In this document: positions 35,050 to 44,031 of the stretch, piece by piece | How positions within the stretch are numbered: position 1 is the first letter of the stretch | Layout of the letters: every line of letters starts with the position of its first letter | From: Shimia sp039969785 | GTDB lineage: Bacteria > Pseudomonadota > Alphaproteobacteria > Rhodobacterales > Rhodobacteraceae | DNA length: 64,000 nucleotides | Assembly: GCF_039969785.1 (NCBI RefSeq) | Contig: NZ_JBDVNC010000018.1 | Location: 235,338 to 299,337 of the forward strand | Direction: 5' to 3' | Program-made: the position numbers and the translations under genes | Notes under the pieces: model-generated | Seen by the model: only the letters and a program-made list of their open reading frames with translations | Database searches by the model: none | What the model was told of the DNA's origin: nothing

Positions 35050-36072
35050 TTGACCATAGGTGCGATGACCCCACCGCCCACATCCGAAGTGACAACCGAG
35101 TCTTTGGTTGAGTTCCCGGATAATCGTTTGTTGATAGACCTTTGTGGTGAATACGACCGCAACTTGGCAGATATCGAGCAGAAGGTTGGGGTGCAGATTC
35201 TGCGGCGTGGTAATCAATTGGCGATTCACGGCGAAGAAGCGGCCCGGGCCGAAGCGACAGAGGTGCTGTCAGCGCTTTATGAGCGGCTGGAGACTGGCAA
35301 GTCGGTTGAAACCGGCGACATTGACCGCGAAATTCGTATGGGCCAGTCAGAACAAGACACGGGCGCACGTGACGGGGACCAACTGGAAATGTTCCGTGGT
35401 GGTTCGGTCGAAATCAAGACCCGCAAAAAACTGGTTGAACCGCGCACCGACGCACAGCGCGACTATGTGCTGTCGCTGTTTAACAACGAACTGGCATTTG
35501 GCATTGGCCCGGCCGGAACCGGTAAGACGTATCTGGCAGTAGCTGTCGGTGTCAGCATGTTCATTCAGGGGCAGGTTGACCGCATTATCCTGAGCCGCCC
35601 GGCGGTTGAGGCTGGAGAGAAGCTCGGCTATTTGCCCGGCGACATGAAGGACAAGGTCGATCCTTATATGCAGCCGCTTTATGATGCGCTGAACGATTTT
35701 CTGCCGGGCAAGCAATTGGCCAAGCTGATTGAGGACAAGCGCATCGAAATTGCCCCGCTTGCTTTCATGAGAGGGCGGACGCTGAGCAATGCCTTTGTGG
35801 TGTTGGACGAAGCGCAAAACGCGACAACCATGCAAATGAAGATGTTCCTGACCCGATTGGGTGAGGGCAGCCGGATGGTGATCACCGGCGACAGAAGCCA
35901 GATTGACCTGCCGCGCGGGGTGCCATCGGGTCTGCGGGATGCGGAAGGCCTGTTGAAAAATATTGGCGGTATCAGTTTTAATTACTTTACGGCAGCAGAT
36001 GTGGTGCGGCATCCGTTGGTTGCGGCCATCATCATGGCATATGACAAGGCCGACGCATCCAAACAAAGATGA
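35050..36072 (+). CDS. phoH: PhoH-family ATPase
   Basis: 340 residues. PhoH/YbeZ-type RNA-associated ATPase. Walker A GPAGTGKTYLAV (about 156-167), Walker B-like VVLDEAQNAT (about 250-259) and TGDRSQIDLP (about 278-287). A TTG at 35050 lies 6 nt after AGGAG and is taken as start; an in-frame ATG at 35065 lacks a ribosome-binding site. First gene of phoH-ybeY-corC-lnt, a widely conserved cluster tied to rRNA maturation and envelope maintenance. Confidence 0.93.
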   Translation: MTIGAMTPPPTSEVTTESLVEFPDNRLLIDLCGEYDRNLADIEQKVGVQILRRGNQLAIHGEEAARAEATEVLSALYERLETGKSVETGDIDREIRMGQSEQDTGARDGDQLEMFRGGSVEIKTRKKLVEPRTDAQRDYVLSLFNNELAFGIGPAGTGKTYLAVAVGVSMFIQGQVDRIILSRPAVEAGEKLGYLPGDMKDKVDPYMQPLYDALNDFLPGKQLAKLIEDKRIEIAPLAFMRGRTLSNAFVVLDEAQNATTMQMKMFLTRLGEGSRMVITGDRSQIDLPRGVPSGLRDAEGLLKNIGGISFNYFTAADVVRHPLVAAIIMAYDKADASKQR

Positions 36073-36115
36073 CCGGTCTGGTGGCGCGGACCAGTTGCGT
36101 GGTGATGAAGCTAAA

Positions 36116-36616
36116 ATGACAATTGATATCGTATTTGAAGATGATCGTTGGGTTTCTTTAGAGTTGGAGGTTCTGGCCGCGCGCGCTTCGGGCGTTGCGC
36201 TGACGCATTTCGCGCTGGACCCGGACGGATTTGAAATTGCTTTGCTGGCTTGCGATGATACGCGGATTGCCGACCTCAACAGCGACTTTCGGGGCAAACC
36301 TGCACCGACAAATGTTCTGAGTTGGCCGTCCGAAGAACGTGGTGCATCAGAGCCGGGCGCGGTTCCCGATCTGCCGGGACCTGATTTTCCCGATATGCCG
36401 GTCGAACTGGGGGATATTGCTATTGCCTGGGAAACCTGTCAACGCGAGGCAGAAGCCGCGTCAAAGCCAATGAGCGACCATGTCACACATTTGCTTGTTC
36501 ACGGGGTGTTGCACCTGATGGGGTATGATCACGTCCGTGACAAAGATGCCACTTTGATGGAACAGCTCGAGGTGGTGATACTTGGCAAAATGGGCATAGC
36601 TAACCCATATACGTAG
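36116..36616 (+). CDS. ybeY: Endoribonuclease YbeY (rRNA maturation)
   Basis: 166 residues. Single-strand-specific metalloendoribonuclease needed for 16S rRNA 3'-end processing and ribosome quality control. The zinc site HGVLHLMGYDH with its three His is intact (about 128-138), as are FRGKPAPTNVLSWP and LGDIAIAWET. The ATG at 36116 is 43 bp after phoH. Canonical operon position. Confidence 0.95.
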   Translation: MTIDIVFEDDRWVSLELEVLAARASGVALTHFALDPDGFEIALLACDDTRIADLNSDFRGKPAPTNVLSWPSEERGASEPGAVPDLPGPDFPDMPVELGDIAIAWETCQREAEAASKPMSDHVTHLLVHGVLHLMGYDHVRDKDATLMEQLEVVILGKMGIANPYT

Positions 36617-36648
36617 GATAGGGGCGTTTCCCCGAGTGGAAAGGAAAG

Positions 36649-37536
36649 ATGGGCGACAGTATAGACGGGTCTTCTAACGCAGCGCTTCGCGCGCAGCCAG
36701 AAGGCCAGACAGCAAACAAAGGTGGCTTATTGCGCCGCCTGTTTGGGTCCAAGAATGTTCACACAGATGCAGTTCCCGGAACATTAAAACCGGCGACCGC
36801 GGTGACAACGCAAACACATGGCATGATCAATCTGCGGCGCATGCGGGTTGAAGACGTCGCCATACCCAAGGCCGACATCGTCTCGGTTCCTTCGACCATC
36901 ACCAAAGCCGACCTTGTTCAGCTGTTCCGTGAAAGCGGGCTGACGCGGGTTCCGGTATATGAAGGCACATTGGACACGCCGGTCGGGTTTGTGCATCTCA
37001 AAGACTTTGCCTTGAAACACGGGTTCAATGGGGCTAGCGGGCGGTTTTCGATCAAGCAAGAGCTGCGGCCCTTGTTGTTTGTACCCCCGTCCATGTCCAT
37101 TGGTGTGCTTCTGACCCGTATGCAAGCCGAGCGGCGGCATATGGCATTGGTGATCGATGAATATGGTGGCGTTGACGGTCTGGTCACGATTGAGGATTTA
37201 ATTGAACAGGTGATCGGCGAGATCGAAGACGAGCATGACATCGACGAAGCCGACTTGTGGACCGAAGAAAAGCCCGGATGCTATCTGGTGCTTGCCAAAA
37301 CGCCTGTGGATGAATTTGAAGCTGTCATTGGACGGTCGCTGACACATTCCGAAGATGTCGACCCTGAAGAGATTGATACGCTGGGGGGGCTGGTGTCCAT
37401 GCTGTGCGGGCATGTTCCCGCACGTGGCGAAGTGGTCGAATTGCCTGATGGTATCGAATTTGAAGTTGTCGATGCTGACCCGCGCAGGATCAAACGATTG
37501 CGTGTGATTTTGCCGGATGGCGCGCGGGATGGCTGA
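36649..37536 (+). CDS. corC: CBS-domain CorC/HlyC-like protein
   Basis: 295 residues. Cytosolic: two CBS motifs (about 68-190; VPSTITKADLVQLFRESGLT, EYGGVDGLVTIEDLIEQ) followed by the CorC_HlyC domain (about 205-290). Relatives are linked to magnesium/cobalt efflux or to metal homeostasis. GGAAAGGAAAG before the ATG. Overlaps lnt by 8 bp. Confidence 0.92.
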   Translation: MGDSIDGSSNAALRAQPEGQTANKGGLLRRLFGSKNVHTDAVPGTLKPATAVTTQTHGMINLRRMRVEDVAIPKADIVSVPSTITKADLVQLFRESGLTRVPVYEGTLDTPVGFVHLKDFALKHGFNGASGRFSIKQELRPLLFVPPSMSIGVLLTRMQAERRHMALVIDEYGGVDGLVTIEDLIEQVIGEIEDEHDIDEADLWTEEKPGCYLVLAKTPVDEFEAVIGRSLTHSEDVDPEEIDTLGGLVSMLCGHVPARGEVVELPDGIEFEVVDADPRRIKRLRVILPDGARDG

Positions 37537-39034
37537 AACTGAGGGGCGTCGCCGGGCTGTTGCTGGCCATTGGCGTGTGCGCCTTTTGATGTTGCTTAGT
37601 GGTGTGTTGGCAGCCTTGGGACACCCTCCACTTGATCTTAGCGTCCTGACCTTTTTCGGGTTTGGCGTCGCGTTCTGGTGCCTGCATAAATGCGCGACGC
37701 CCCGCCACGCCTTGTGGTTGGGCCTGGCGTTTGGAACTGGTTATTTTGCGGTTGCGATACACTGGATTGTAGAACCCTTTCTGGTGGATCCGGTGCGCCA
37801 CGGTTGGATGGCGCCATTTGCCTTGGTCTTTATGGCGGTTGGGCTTTCATTGTTTTGGGCAAGCGCGTTTTGGGCAACGCGAAAAATCGGCCCTAAAACG
37901 TGGCCGGTGGTGTTGTTCCTGACCCTTGCCGAACTGGCGCGCGCCTATGTGTTTGGCGGGTTTCCGTGGGGCATGCCGTCTTATGTTCTGGCGAACAGCT
38001 TTGGCGGGCAATTGGCTGCCTGGGTCGGGCCGCATGGAGTCAACCTGTTGTTGTTCGCGGGTGCTATTGGGGCTGCTGCCGTGATACAGTCTTCCGGTAG
38101 ACAGCGTTATCTGAGCGCCACGGCGTCGGCTCTTGTGCTTGGTGTCGGCATTTTCCCGATGACGGACGCGCCTGAAGGTGACGCTGACAGACCTGTTGTG
38201 CGTCTGGTTCAGCCCAACGTTCCACAGCATCTGAAGTGGGACCCGGAGCATATGGGGCGTTTCTTTAAGCGCTCTGTCATGTTCACAGCGTTAGGCGAGG
38301 AGCGTCCGGACCTGATCATTTGGCCGGAAACTTCGGTCCCTGTGTTGTTAGATCGTGGCGCGCCGACGCTCGCTGTGATTGCCGAAGCCGCCGCTGGAGT
38401 GCCGGTCGTTCTGGGCATCAATCGTGCGCAAGGTGAGCGGGTCTATAACTCGGCCGTTTTGCTGGATGGATCGGGCTCAGTTTCTCAGACTTATGATAAG
38501 CATCACCTTGTCCCTTTTGGCGAGTACATCCCGCTTGGCAATTTGATGAGCCAGTTTGGACTGCGTGGTTTTGCAAGCCGACATGGTGACGGCTATTCAG
38601 CAGGGCCGGGCCCACGGTTGATGGATTTGGGGCCTTTGGGCAAAGCATTGCCGTTGATCTGTTATGAGGCGGTGTTCCCACAGGATTTGCGCGGTTCTTT
38701 CGAGCGACCGGCATTTCTGCTTCAAATCACGAATGACGCATGGTTTGGCAACTTTTCCGGTCCCTACCAGCATCTGGCGCAGGCCAGAATGCGGGCCATA
38801 GAACAGGGCCTGCCAATGGTGCGGGCGGCCAACACGGGTGTGTCGGCTGTGATCGATGCGCATGGGCGTGTGCTTGCGCAATTGGGTCTCAACGAAGATG
38901 GGTTTCTGGATGTCAAACTGCCCACCGCAGCAGAGAGAACGCTCTATACGCGCACGGGTGATCTGCCTTTGACCGTGTTGCTTGTAATCCTAACCACAGG
39001 GTTACTGATGCGCGCGCGCCGTGAAAGCGATTGA
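37529..39034 (+). CDS. lnt: Apolipoprotein N-acyltransferase
   Basis: About 501 residues, polytopic inner-membrane enzyme that N-acylates the lipidated Cys of lipoproteins. Six or more helices in the first 200 residues, then a nitrilase-like domain with the Glu-Lys-Cys triad in IWPETSVPVLL, YDKHHLVPFGEYIP and ICYEAVFPQ; a last helix follows (LTVLLVILTTGLL). An in-frame ATG at 37517 is also possible; 37529 gives the short overlap with corC. Confidence 0.95.
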   Translation: MAETEGRRRAVAGHWRVRLLMLLSGVLAALGHPPLDLSVLTFFGFGVAFWCLHKCATPRHALWLGLAFGTGYFAVAIHWIVEPFLVDPVRHGWMAPFALVFMAVGLSLFWASAFWATRKIGPKTWPVVLFLTLAELARAYVFGGFPWGMPSYVLANSFGGQLAAWVGPHGVNLLLFAGAIGAAAVIQSSGRQRYLSATASALVLGVGIFPMTDAPEGDADRPVVRLVQPNVPQHLKWDPEHMGRFFKRSVMFTALGEERPDLIIWPETSVPVLLDRGAPTLAVIAEAAAGVPVVLGINRAQGERVYNSAVLLDGSGSVSQTYDKHHLVPFGEYIPLGNLMSQFGLRGFASRHGDGYSAGPGPRLMDLGPLGKALPLICYEAVFPQDLRGSFERPAFLLQITNDAWFGNFSGPYQHLAQARMRAIEQGLPMVRAANTGVSAVIDAHGRVLAQLGLNEDGFLDVKLPTAAERTLYTRTGDLPLTVLLVILTTGLLMRARRESD

Positions 39035-39073
39035 CCTTATCGCGCCACAGGCGTAAGGCGCTTTGGACTTAGA

Positions 39074-39120
39074 TCGGCACAACGGCTTCCTGGCGTGGCG
39101 ACTTCAGAAAAAATGGAGCA
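39074..39120 (+). promoter_or_regulatory. SAM/SAH riboswitch controlling metK
   Basis: The leader CACAACGGCTTCCTGGCGTG followed by a short A-rich linker and TGGAGCA matches the SAM/SAH riboswitch class (env9b-type), known from Rhodobacterales upstream of metK. CAC (39078-39080) pairs with GTG (39095-39097), extended by CG/CG pairs beyond a G-G mismatch; the loop CTTCC can form the H-type pseudoknot with GGAG at 39115-39118. That GGAG is the metK Shine-Dalgarno, so ligand binding should shut off translation. Confidence 0.9.
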
Positions 39121-39124
39121 CTTC

Positions 39125-40306
39125 ATGAGCAGACAGAACTATATTTTCACTTCCGAAAGCGTTTCGGAAGGTCATCCGGATAAAGTATGCGACCGTATTT
39201 CCGACGCGGTTCTGGATGCGTTTCTGGCGGAAGAACCAGAAGCACGAGTTGCAGCAGAAACATTTGCCACCACCAACCGCGTTGTGATTGGCGGCGAGGT
39301 GGGATTGTCCGATCAGGACAAACTGCACGAATACATGGACCGCATCGAAGACATCACCCGGGCCTGTATCAAAGACATCGGGTATGAACAGGACAAGTTC
39401 CACCACGAAACTGTGGAAGTGACCAACCTGTTGCACGAACAGTCGGCCCATATCGCGCAAGGTGTGGATGCGGCTGCGAACAAGGACGAAGGCGCGGGCG
39501 ATCAAGGCATTATGTTTGGCTATGCCACAACTGAAACCTCAGCCTTGATGCCAGCACCAATTCAATACAGCCACGCCATTCTTCGACGTCTGGCCGAAGT
39601 GCGGAAATCCGGGGTAGAGCCTTCGCTGGGACCGGATGCAAAATCGCAGTTGTCAGTGCATTATGAAAACGGCGTTCCCGTTGGAGTGAAGTCGATTGTG
39701 TTGTCGACCCAGCATCTTGATGTCTCGATGACCAGTGAAGATGTGCGCGCCGTTGTTGAGCCATATATTCGTGAAACTCTGCCCGATGGCTGGATTTCGG
39801 ATACAACCGAATGGCACGTTAACCCAACCGGGAAATTTGTCATTGGCGGCCCTGATGGGGATGCCGGTCTGACCGGGCGCAAGATTATTGTCGACACCTA
39901 TGGTGGCGCAGCACCCCATGGTGGCGGTGCATTTTCCGGTAAAGACCCAACAAAAGTTGACCGGTCTGCCGCCTATGCCGCGCGCTATCTTGCCAAGAAC
40001 GTTGTCGCTGCGGGCATGGCTGAGCGGTGCACCATTCAGCTCAGCTATGCGATTGGTGTCAGCCAGCCATTGTCGATCTATGCCGACACGCATGGTTCGG
40101 GCGACGTCGCGCCTGCGGATATTGAAAAAGCCATCGGTCAGGTCATGGATCTGAGCCCGCGGGGCATCCGCCAACATCTGGGGCTGAACAAACCGATCTA
40201 TCAGCGCACGGCGGCTTATGGCCATTTTGGCCGTGAACCTGATGCGGATGGTGGTTTTAGCTGGGAAAAGACTGATTTGGTCGAAACCCTGAAAAAAGCT
40301 GTTTGA
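39125..40306 (+). CDS. metK: S-adenosylmethionine synthetase
   Basis: 393 residues; makes SAM from methionine and ATP. FTSESVSEGHPDKVCDRISD (about 8-27), GAGDQGIMFGYAT (about 127-139) and GGGAFSGKDPTKVDRSAAY (about 262-280) are the family signatures. The ATG at 39125 is 6 nt after GGAG; in-frame ATGs at 39113 and upstream fall inside the riboswitch. Translation is expected to fall when SAM or SAH is abundant. Followed by a terminator. Confidence 0.97.
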   Translation: MSRQNYIFTSESVSEGHPDKVCDRISDAVLDAFLAEEPEARVAAETFATTNRVVIGGEVGLSDQDKLHEYMDRIEDITRACIKDIGYEQDKFHHETVEVTNLLHEQSAHIAQGVDAAANKDEGAGDQGIMFGYATTETSALMPAPIQYSHAILRRLAEVRKSGVEPSLGPDAKSQLSVHYENGVPVGVKSIVLSTQHLDVSMTSEDVRAVVEPYIRETLPDGWISDTTEWHVNPTGKFVIGGPDGDAGLTGRKIIVDTYGGAAPHGGGAFSGKDPTKVDRSAAYAARYLAKNVVAAGMAERCTIQLSYAIGVSQPLSIYADTHGSGDVAPADIEKAIGQVMDLSPRGIRQHLGLNKPIYQRTAAYGHFGREPDADGGFSWEKTDLVETLKKAV

Positions 40307-40330
40307 TCACATTCTAGCCGATTGATGACC

Positions 40331-40353
40331 AAAGCCCGCGTTACGCGGGCTTT
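40331..40353 (+). terminator. Intrinsic-type terminator after metK
   Basis: AAAGCCCGCG / CGCGGGCTTT, a perfect 10-bp stem with a 3-nt loop, 24 bp after the metK stop; the T-tract is short. Confidence 0.75.
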
Positions 40354-40449
40354 GGTGTATTTGGTGCAACCGCATGCCCCGGATACTCAGCTTTGCAAAA
40401 TCAACACGACGGGTTGGACAAATCCAGCCCAAGAATTTATGTCCGCGTT

Positions 40450-41163
40450 ATGACTGATACCAAACACCCTTCCGGCGCCCCCTGGCGCAATTTCTATGGC
40501 CGTTTCAAAGGAAAGGGCTTGCGTAAAAATCAGGAAGCCGTTCTGGACGAAGATCTGGTGGCGCTGAGCCCGGGAGCTGTGGGTTGGGAAGAAAACCCCG
40601 ACCGCGAAAACATTGACCTGAACGCGTTGTTTGGCAGCCGCGATGTCTGGCTTGAAATTGGGTTTGGCGGCGGCGAGCATATGGTGCATCAGGCCGTGGA
40701 AAATCCAGACGTGGGCATTATTGGCTGCGAACCTTATATCAACGGCGTTGCCATGTTGTTAGGCAAAATCAGAGAAGCCGGAGCGGACAATATTCGCGTC
40801 CATCCCGGTGACGCACGCGACATGTTTGATGTGCTGCCAGATGCGAGCATTTCCCGCGCATTTTTGCTGTATCCCGATCCATGGCCAAAGAAACGCCATC
40901 ACCGCCGCAGATTTGTCACCCCCGACCATATCGCGCCTTTGGCTCGCGTGCTGAAACCCGGCGCCATTTTTCGGGTGGCAACAGACATTCCCGATTACGT
41001 GCGCCAAACGCTTGAGCAGGTCCCGGGACAAGGGTTCGAATGGCTGGCGCAGTCTCCTTCGGATTGGCGCGACGCATGGCCTGACTGGATTTCAACACGC
41101 TATGAGCAGAAAGCCTTTCGGGAAGGGCGCACGCCGCACTATCTTACGTTCCGGCGTCGTTAA
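40450..41163 (+). CDS. trmB: tRNA (guanine-N7-)-methyltransferase
   Basis: 237 residues. Methylates G46 of tRNA with SAM. Seen: WLEIGFGGGEHMVHQA (motif I, about 72-87), GCEPYINGVA, and the class signature LLYPDPWPKKRHHRRRF (about 139-155). The ATG at 40450 is used; a TTG at 40393 would add 19 unlike residues. Overlaps the convergent membrane-protein gene by 20 bp. Confidence 0.94.
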   Translation: MTDTKHPSGAPWRNFYGRFKGKGLRKNQEAVLDEDLVALSPGAVGWEENPDRENIDLNALFGSRDVWLEIGFGGGEHMVHQAVENPDVGIIGCEPYINGVAMLLGKIREAGADNIRVHPGDARDMFDVLPDASISRAFLLYPDPWPKKRHHRRRFVTPDHIAPLARVLKPGAIFRVATDIPDYVRQTLEQVPGQGFEWLAQSPSDWRDAWPDWISTRYEQKAFREGRTPHYLTFRRR

Positions 41164-41959
41164 GCGCGCTGAACTTGCGCCCTTTTGCCACCCAGGCTAC
41201 GCCAAACGCCCAGAGCGCGAGAGTTTCTACGATGAACGTCAGGTTGGCAGCGTTCCAGGCGTCTTGAGTGCTGGTACTTGCGATTTGGCCATACCAACCC
41301 AACAGCGCGACGCAGGATAAAATGACGAGACCACACACCGTATAAAGCGTGTTGCGTCGCCGTTTGGTCGCGACCAGTTCATTGGCCTGCAAGTGTCGTG
41401 TGGGCACGATGCGTTTCAGCACCAACAGGCAATAAAGCCCAAGATAGATAAACAACAGCGCCGCCCCCCAGACATGAAGGTCTTCGACTTTTTCAAAGAG
41501 CTGGAAATAGCCGCGCCCCTTTATTGTGACAAGCACAGGATCTGCCGCATGTGTGTAGTCCACAAACAGCCGGGTCGCAAACGCGTCCGCTTTTTCACAT
41601 CCACGCCCGGATGTTGGGAAAACGGCCACTGCAAACGCGCCAAACCCGGCCACAGTGGCGCCCAGGTCTTCCAACCAGTGTTCACCGGTATAGGCGATCA
41701 GAAAGCCGCCAATGAACGCCACCATGCCGACGAATACCGGGCCAAGAAACGGCGCATAGTAGAAATGGCTGATGCTATCGCGAAAGCAGTCAGTGCCGAT
41801 CAATGCGCCAAGCGCCATTATAATCGGAAGCCCAAAGGCAACGACGCCGACCAGCGTGGCCAGACGTTTTTGAAGCGGAGACTCGGGCGTCGGCGGTCCG
41901 TCTTCCGGCTGAAATAATGTTGTCGTGCCTTGTGCTGCAAAATCCGCAATGGCTTTCAT
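41144..41959 (-). CDS. Polytopic membrane protein of unknown function
   Basis: 271 residues with six or seven hydrophobic segments (for example TLVGVVAFGLPIIMALGAL and ALLFIYLGLYCLLVLK). No catalytic motif recognised; Cys/His pairs are scattered. Its 3' end overlaps trmB by 20 bp. A TATACGC/GCGTATA dyad stands directly before the ATG where a Shine-Dalgarno would be, and no Shine-Dalgarno is seen. Confidence 0.7.
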   Translation of the reverse strand: MKAIADFAAQGTTTLFQPEDGPPTPESPLQKRLATLVGVVAFGLPIIMALGALIGTDCFRDSISHFYYAPFLGPVFVGMVAFIGGFLIAYTGEHWLEDLGATVAGFGAFAVAVFPTSGRGCEKADAFATRLFVDYTHAADPVLVTIKGRGYFQLFEKVEDLHVWGAALLFIYLGLYCLLVLKRIVPTRHLQANELVATKRRRNTLYTVCGLVILSCVALLGWYGQIASTSTQDAWNAANLTFIVETLALWAFGVAWVAKGRKFSALNDAGT

Positions 41960-41961
41960 TG

Positions 41962-41977
41962 TATACGCTCGCGTATA
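41962..41977. promoter_or_regulatory. Inverted repeat at a start codon
   Basis: TATACGC-TC-GCGTATA, a perfect 7-bp dyad with a 2-bp centre, 2 bp from the ATG of the minus-strand membrane-protein gene. It could be an operator or the -10 region of a leaderless transcript. Confidence 0.35.
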
Positions 41978-42124
41978 GTTGCTTCTCTATAATCGGGAAT
42001 TGTAACGCAGGCTGGCAACCCAAGATAGATTGATTTGCGTTTAGGCGAGGCAAATCGCGGCATGGACCCTAGGCGGATGTTGCGCTAACAGAAAAGCAAC
42101 AAAGTTCGAAGGAAATCTGAAAAT

Positions 42125-43477
42125 ATGTCCGGCCACGACACCTTGATTCCAATGACCTCGCACCCGTGCGGCCCGCTGAAAGGCCAAGCGCATGTACCGG
42201 GGGACAAGTCCATTTCGCACAGGTCTTTGATCCTGGGGGCACTCTCCGTTGGAGAAACCTCAATTTCAGGACTGCTGGAAGGCGAAGACGTGCTGGCAAC
42301 AGCCGACGCGATGCGCGCTTTTGGGGCCACGGTGACGGATCACGGGAACGGAAACTGGACCGTTCAGGGCGTTGGCGTTGGTGGTTTTGCCGAACCGGTG
42401 AATGTAATTGATTGCGGAAACTCGGGCACCGGTGTGCGCTTGATCATGGGCGCCATGGCGACGTCCGGGATCACCGCCACATTCACTGGTGACGCCAGCC
42501 TGAATGGCCGTCCGATGGCGCGTGTGACAGACCCGATTGCTTTGTTTGGTGCGCAAACCGTTGGCCGTTCTCAGGGCCGGTTGCCGATGACGATTGTCGG
42601 CGCAGCTGATCCGGTTCCGGTCCGCTATGTGGTGCCTATGCCGTCTGCGCAGGTAAAGTCTGCCGTGCTGTTGGCGGGTTTGAATGCGCCGGGACAGACA
42701 GTCGTGATCGAAAAAGAGGCAACACGCGATCACACCGAACGCATGCTGACCGGATTTGGCGCTGAAATTTCGGTGGAAGAAACCGAAGAGGGCCGGGTAA
42801 TCACCCTGACCGGGCAGCCCGAGCTTAAACCGCAAACCATCGACGTTCCGCGCGACCCAAGTTCCGCAGCATTCCCTGTGTGTGCAGCAATTATCACGCC
42901 GGGGTCAGATGTTCTGGTGCCCAATATCGGGTTGAACCCAACGCGCGCAGGTTTGTTTACGACGCTGCGCGAAATGGGCGCGGACCTGACCTATGAAAAC
43001 GAACGCGAAGAGGGCGGAGAGCCAGTGGCAGATTTGCGCGCCCGGTTCTCTCCTGACCTGAAAGGCGTCGACGTGGACCCGGCCCGCGCGGCTTCGATGA
43101 TTGACGAATACCCGGTCTTGTCCGTTGTGGCTGCCTTTGCCAAAGGCGACACCGTGATGAAAGGGGTCAAGGAACTGAGGGTCAAAGAAAGCGACCGCAT
43201 TGATGCCATGGCCACCGGATTGCGTCTGAACGGTGTAACGGTGGACGAGGGGCCTGATTGGTGGGTTGTGCATGGGCTGGGGCATGGCAACGTTCCCGGC
43301 GGCGCCACGTGCGAAAGCCATCTGGATCACCGTATTGCGATGAGCTTCATGGTCATGGGCATGGCTGCCAACAATGCTGTCAGCCTTGATGACGGCGCTC
43401 CGATTGCCACGTCCTTTCCGGTGTTTGAACCGCTGGTCAAGGGTCTTGGTGCCAATGTCACGAGGTCTCATCGGTGA
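42125..43477 (+). CDS. aroA: 3-phosphoshikimate 1-carboxyvinyltransferase (EPSP synthase)
   Basis: 450 residues; joins PEP to shikimate-3-phosphate in chorismate synthesis. Motifs: PGDKSISHRSLILGAL (about 25-40), GNSGTGVRLIMG (about 99-110), SLNGRPMARVTDP, SAQVKSAVLLAGLN, RDPSSAAFP and LRVKESDRIDAMATGLRLNG. Loop and length features resemble the class II (CP4-like) group, but the residue matching Ala100 of the CP4 enzyme is Gly, the usual glyphosate-sensitive state. AAGGA lies upstream. Overlaps the next gene by 4 bp. Confidence 0.95.
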   Translation: MSGHDTLIPMTSHPCGPLKGQAHVPGDKSISHRSLILGALSVGETSISGLLEGEDVLATADAMRAFGATVTDHGNGNWTVQGVGVGGFAEPVNVIDCGNSGTGVRLIMGAMATSGITATFTGDASLNGRPMARVTDPIALFGAQTVGRSQGRLPMTIVGAADPVPVRYVVPMPSAQVKSAVLLAGLNAPGQTVVIEKEATRDHTERMLTGFGAEISVEETEEGRVITLTGQPELKPQTIDVPRDPSSAAFPVCAAIITPGSDVLVPNIGLNPTRAGLFTTLREMGADLTYENEREEGGEPVADLRARFSPDLKGVDVDPARAASMIDEYPVLSVVAAFAKGDTVMKGVKELRVKESDRIDAMATGLRLNGVTVDEGPDWWVVHGLGHGNVPGGATCESHLDHRIAMSFMVMGMAANNAVSLDDGAPIATSFPVFEPLVKGLGANVTRSHR

Positions 43478-44007
43478 CCCGATACGCCAAGTCGCTTCTG
43501 TTTCTGAGCATTGTCACCCTGGTGACCTATCTCGTTCTGATCGTACTTGGCATTCGATACCTGATTGTAGGTGATGCTGGCTTGATGCCGTTCGACCTGA
43601 GATTTTTCGGGTACACATATTTCGAGGCGACGGCGTATCTGGCGGCGTTGCCAGAGGCGTCGGCGCGGTTTTACACAGGCCCCATGCGCGTAATCGATAC
43701 GGTATTCCCCGCGCTACTGGGCCTGTGGCTGGGTTGGGCCTTGTGGGGGGCTACCCGCAAAATTCACGCATGGAGCCGGGTCATACTGATGATTGTGCCG
43801 GCCAGCTTTATCCTTATGGACCTGGCCGAAAACGCGTTGGTTGGCGAGATGGTTGACCTTGGCCCTACGAGGATCGACGACAAACTGGTTGCGCTTGCGT
43901 CAAGCTACACCATTTCTAAATATGTCGTTCTGGTGGTTGCATTTGCTCTTTTGGCGGTCATGATCGGCGCCACAGTGAACAGGAACAGGCGTTCTGGGCG
44001 GTCGTGA
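43474..44007 (+). CDS. Four-helix membrane protein, first of a tandem pair
   Basis: 177 residues from a GTG overlapping the aroA stop (GTGA). Four hydrophobic segments (about 7-30, 70-92, 97-120, 145-165). Shares with the next gene the pattern PFDLRxxGYTYxEA, a central FYTGP/FYLDV segment and PALLGLWLG/PALLAAMLI. No known function; coupling to aroA looks like conserved gene packing rather than a shared pathway. Confidence 0.72.
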   Translation: MTRYAKSLLFLSIVTLVTYLVLIVLGIRYLIVGDAGLMPFDLRFFGYTYFEATAYLAALPEASARFYTGPMRVIDTVFPALLGLWLGWALWGATRKIHAWSRVILMIVPASFILMDLAENALVGEMVDLGPTRIDDKLVALASSYTISKYVVLVVAFALLAVMIGATVNRNRRSGRS

Positions 44008-44031
44008 ACCGTAAGGCGCGGTGAGGTCGGT

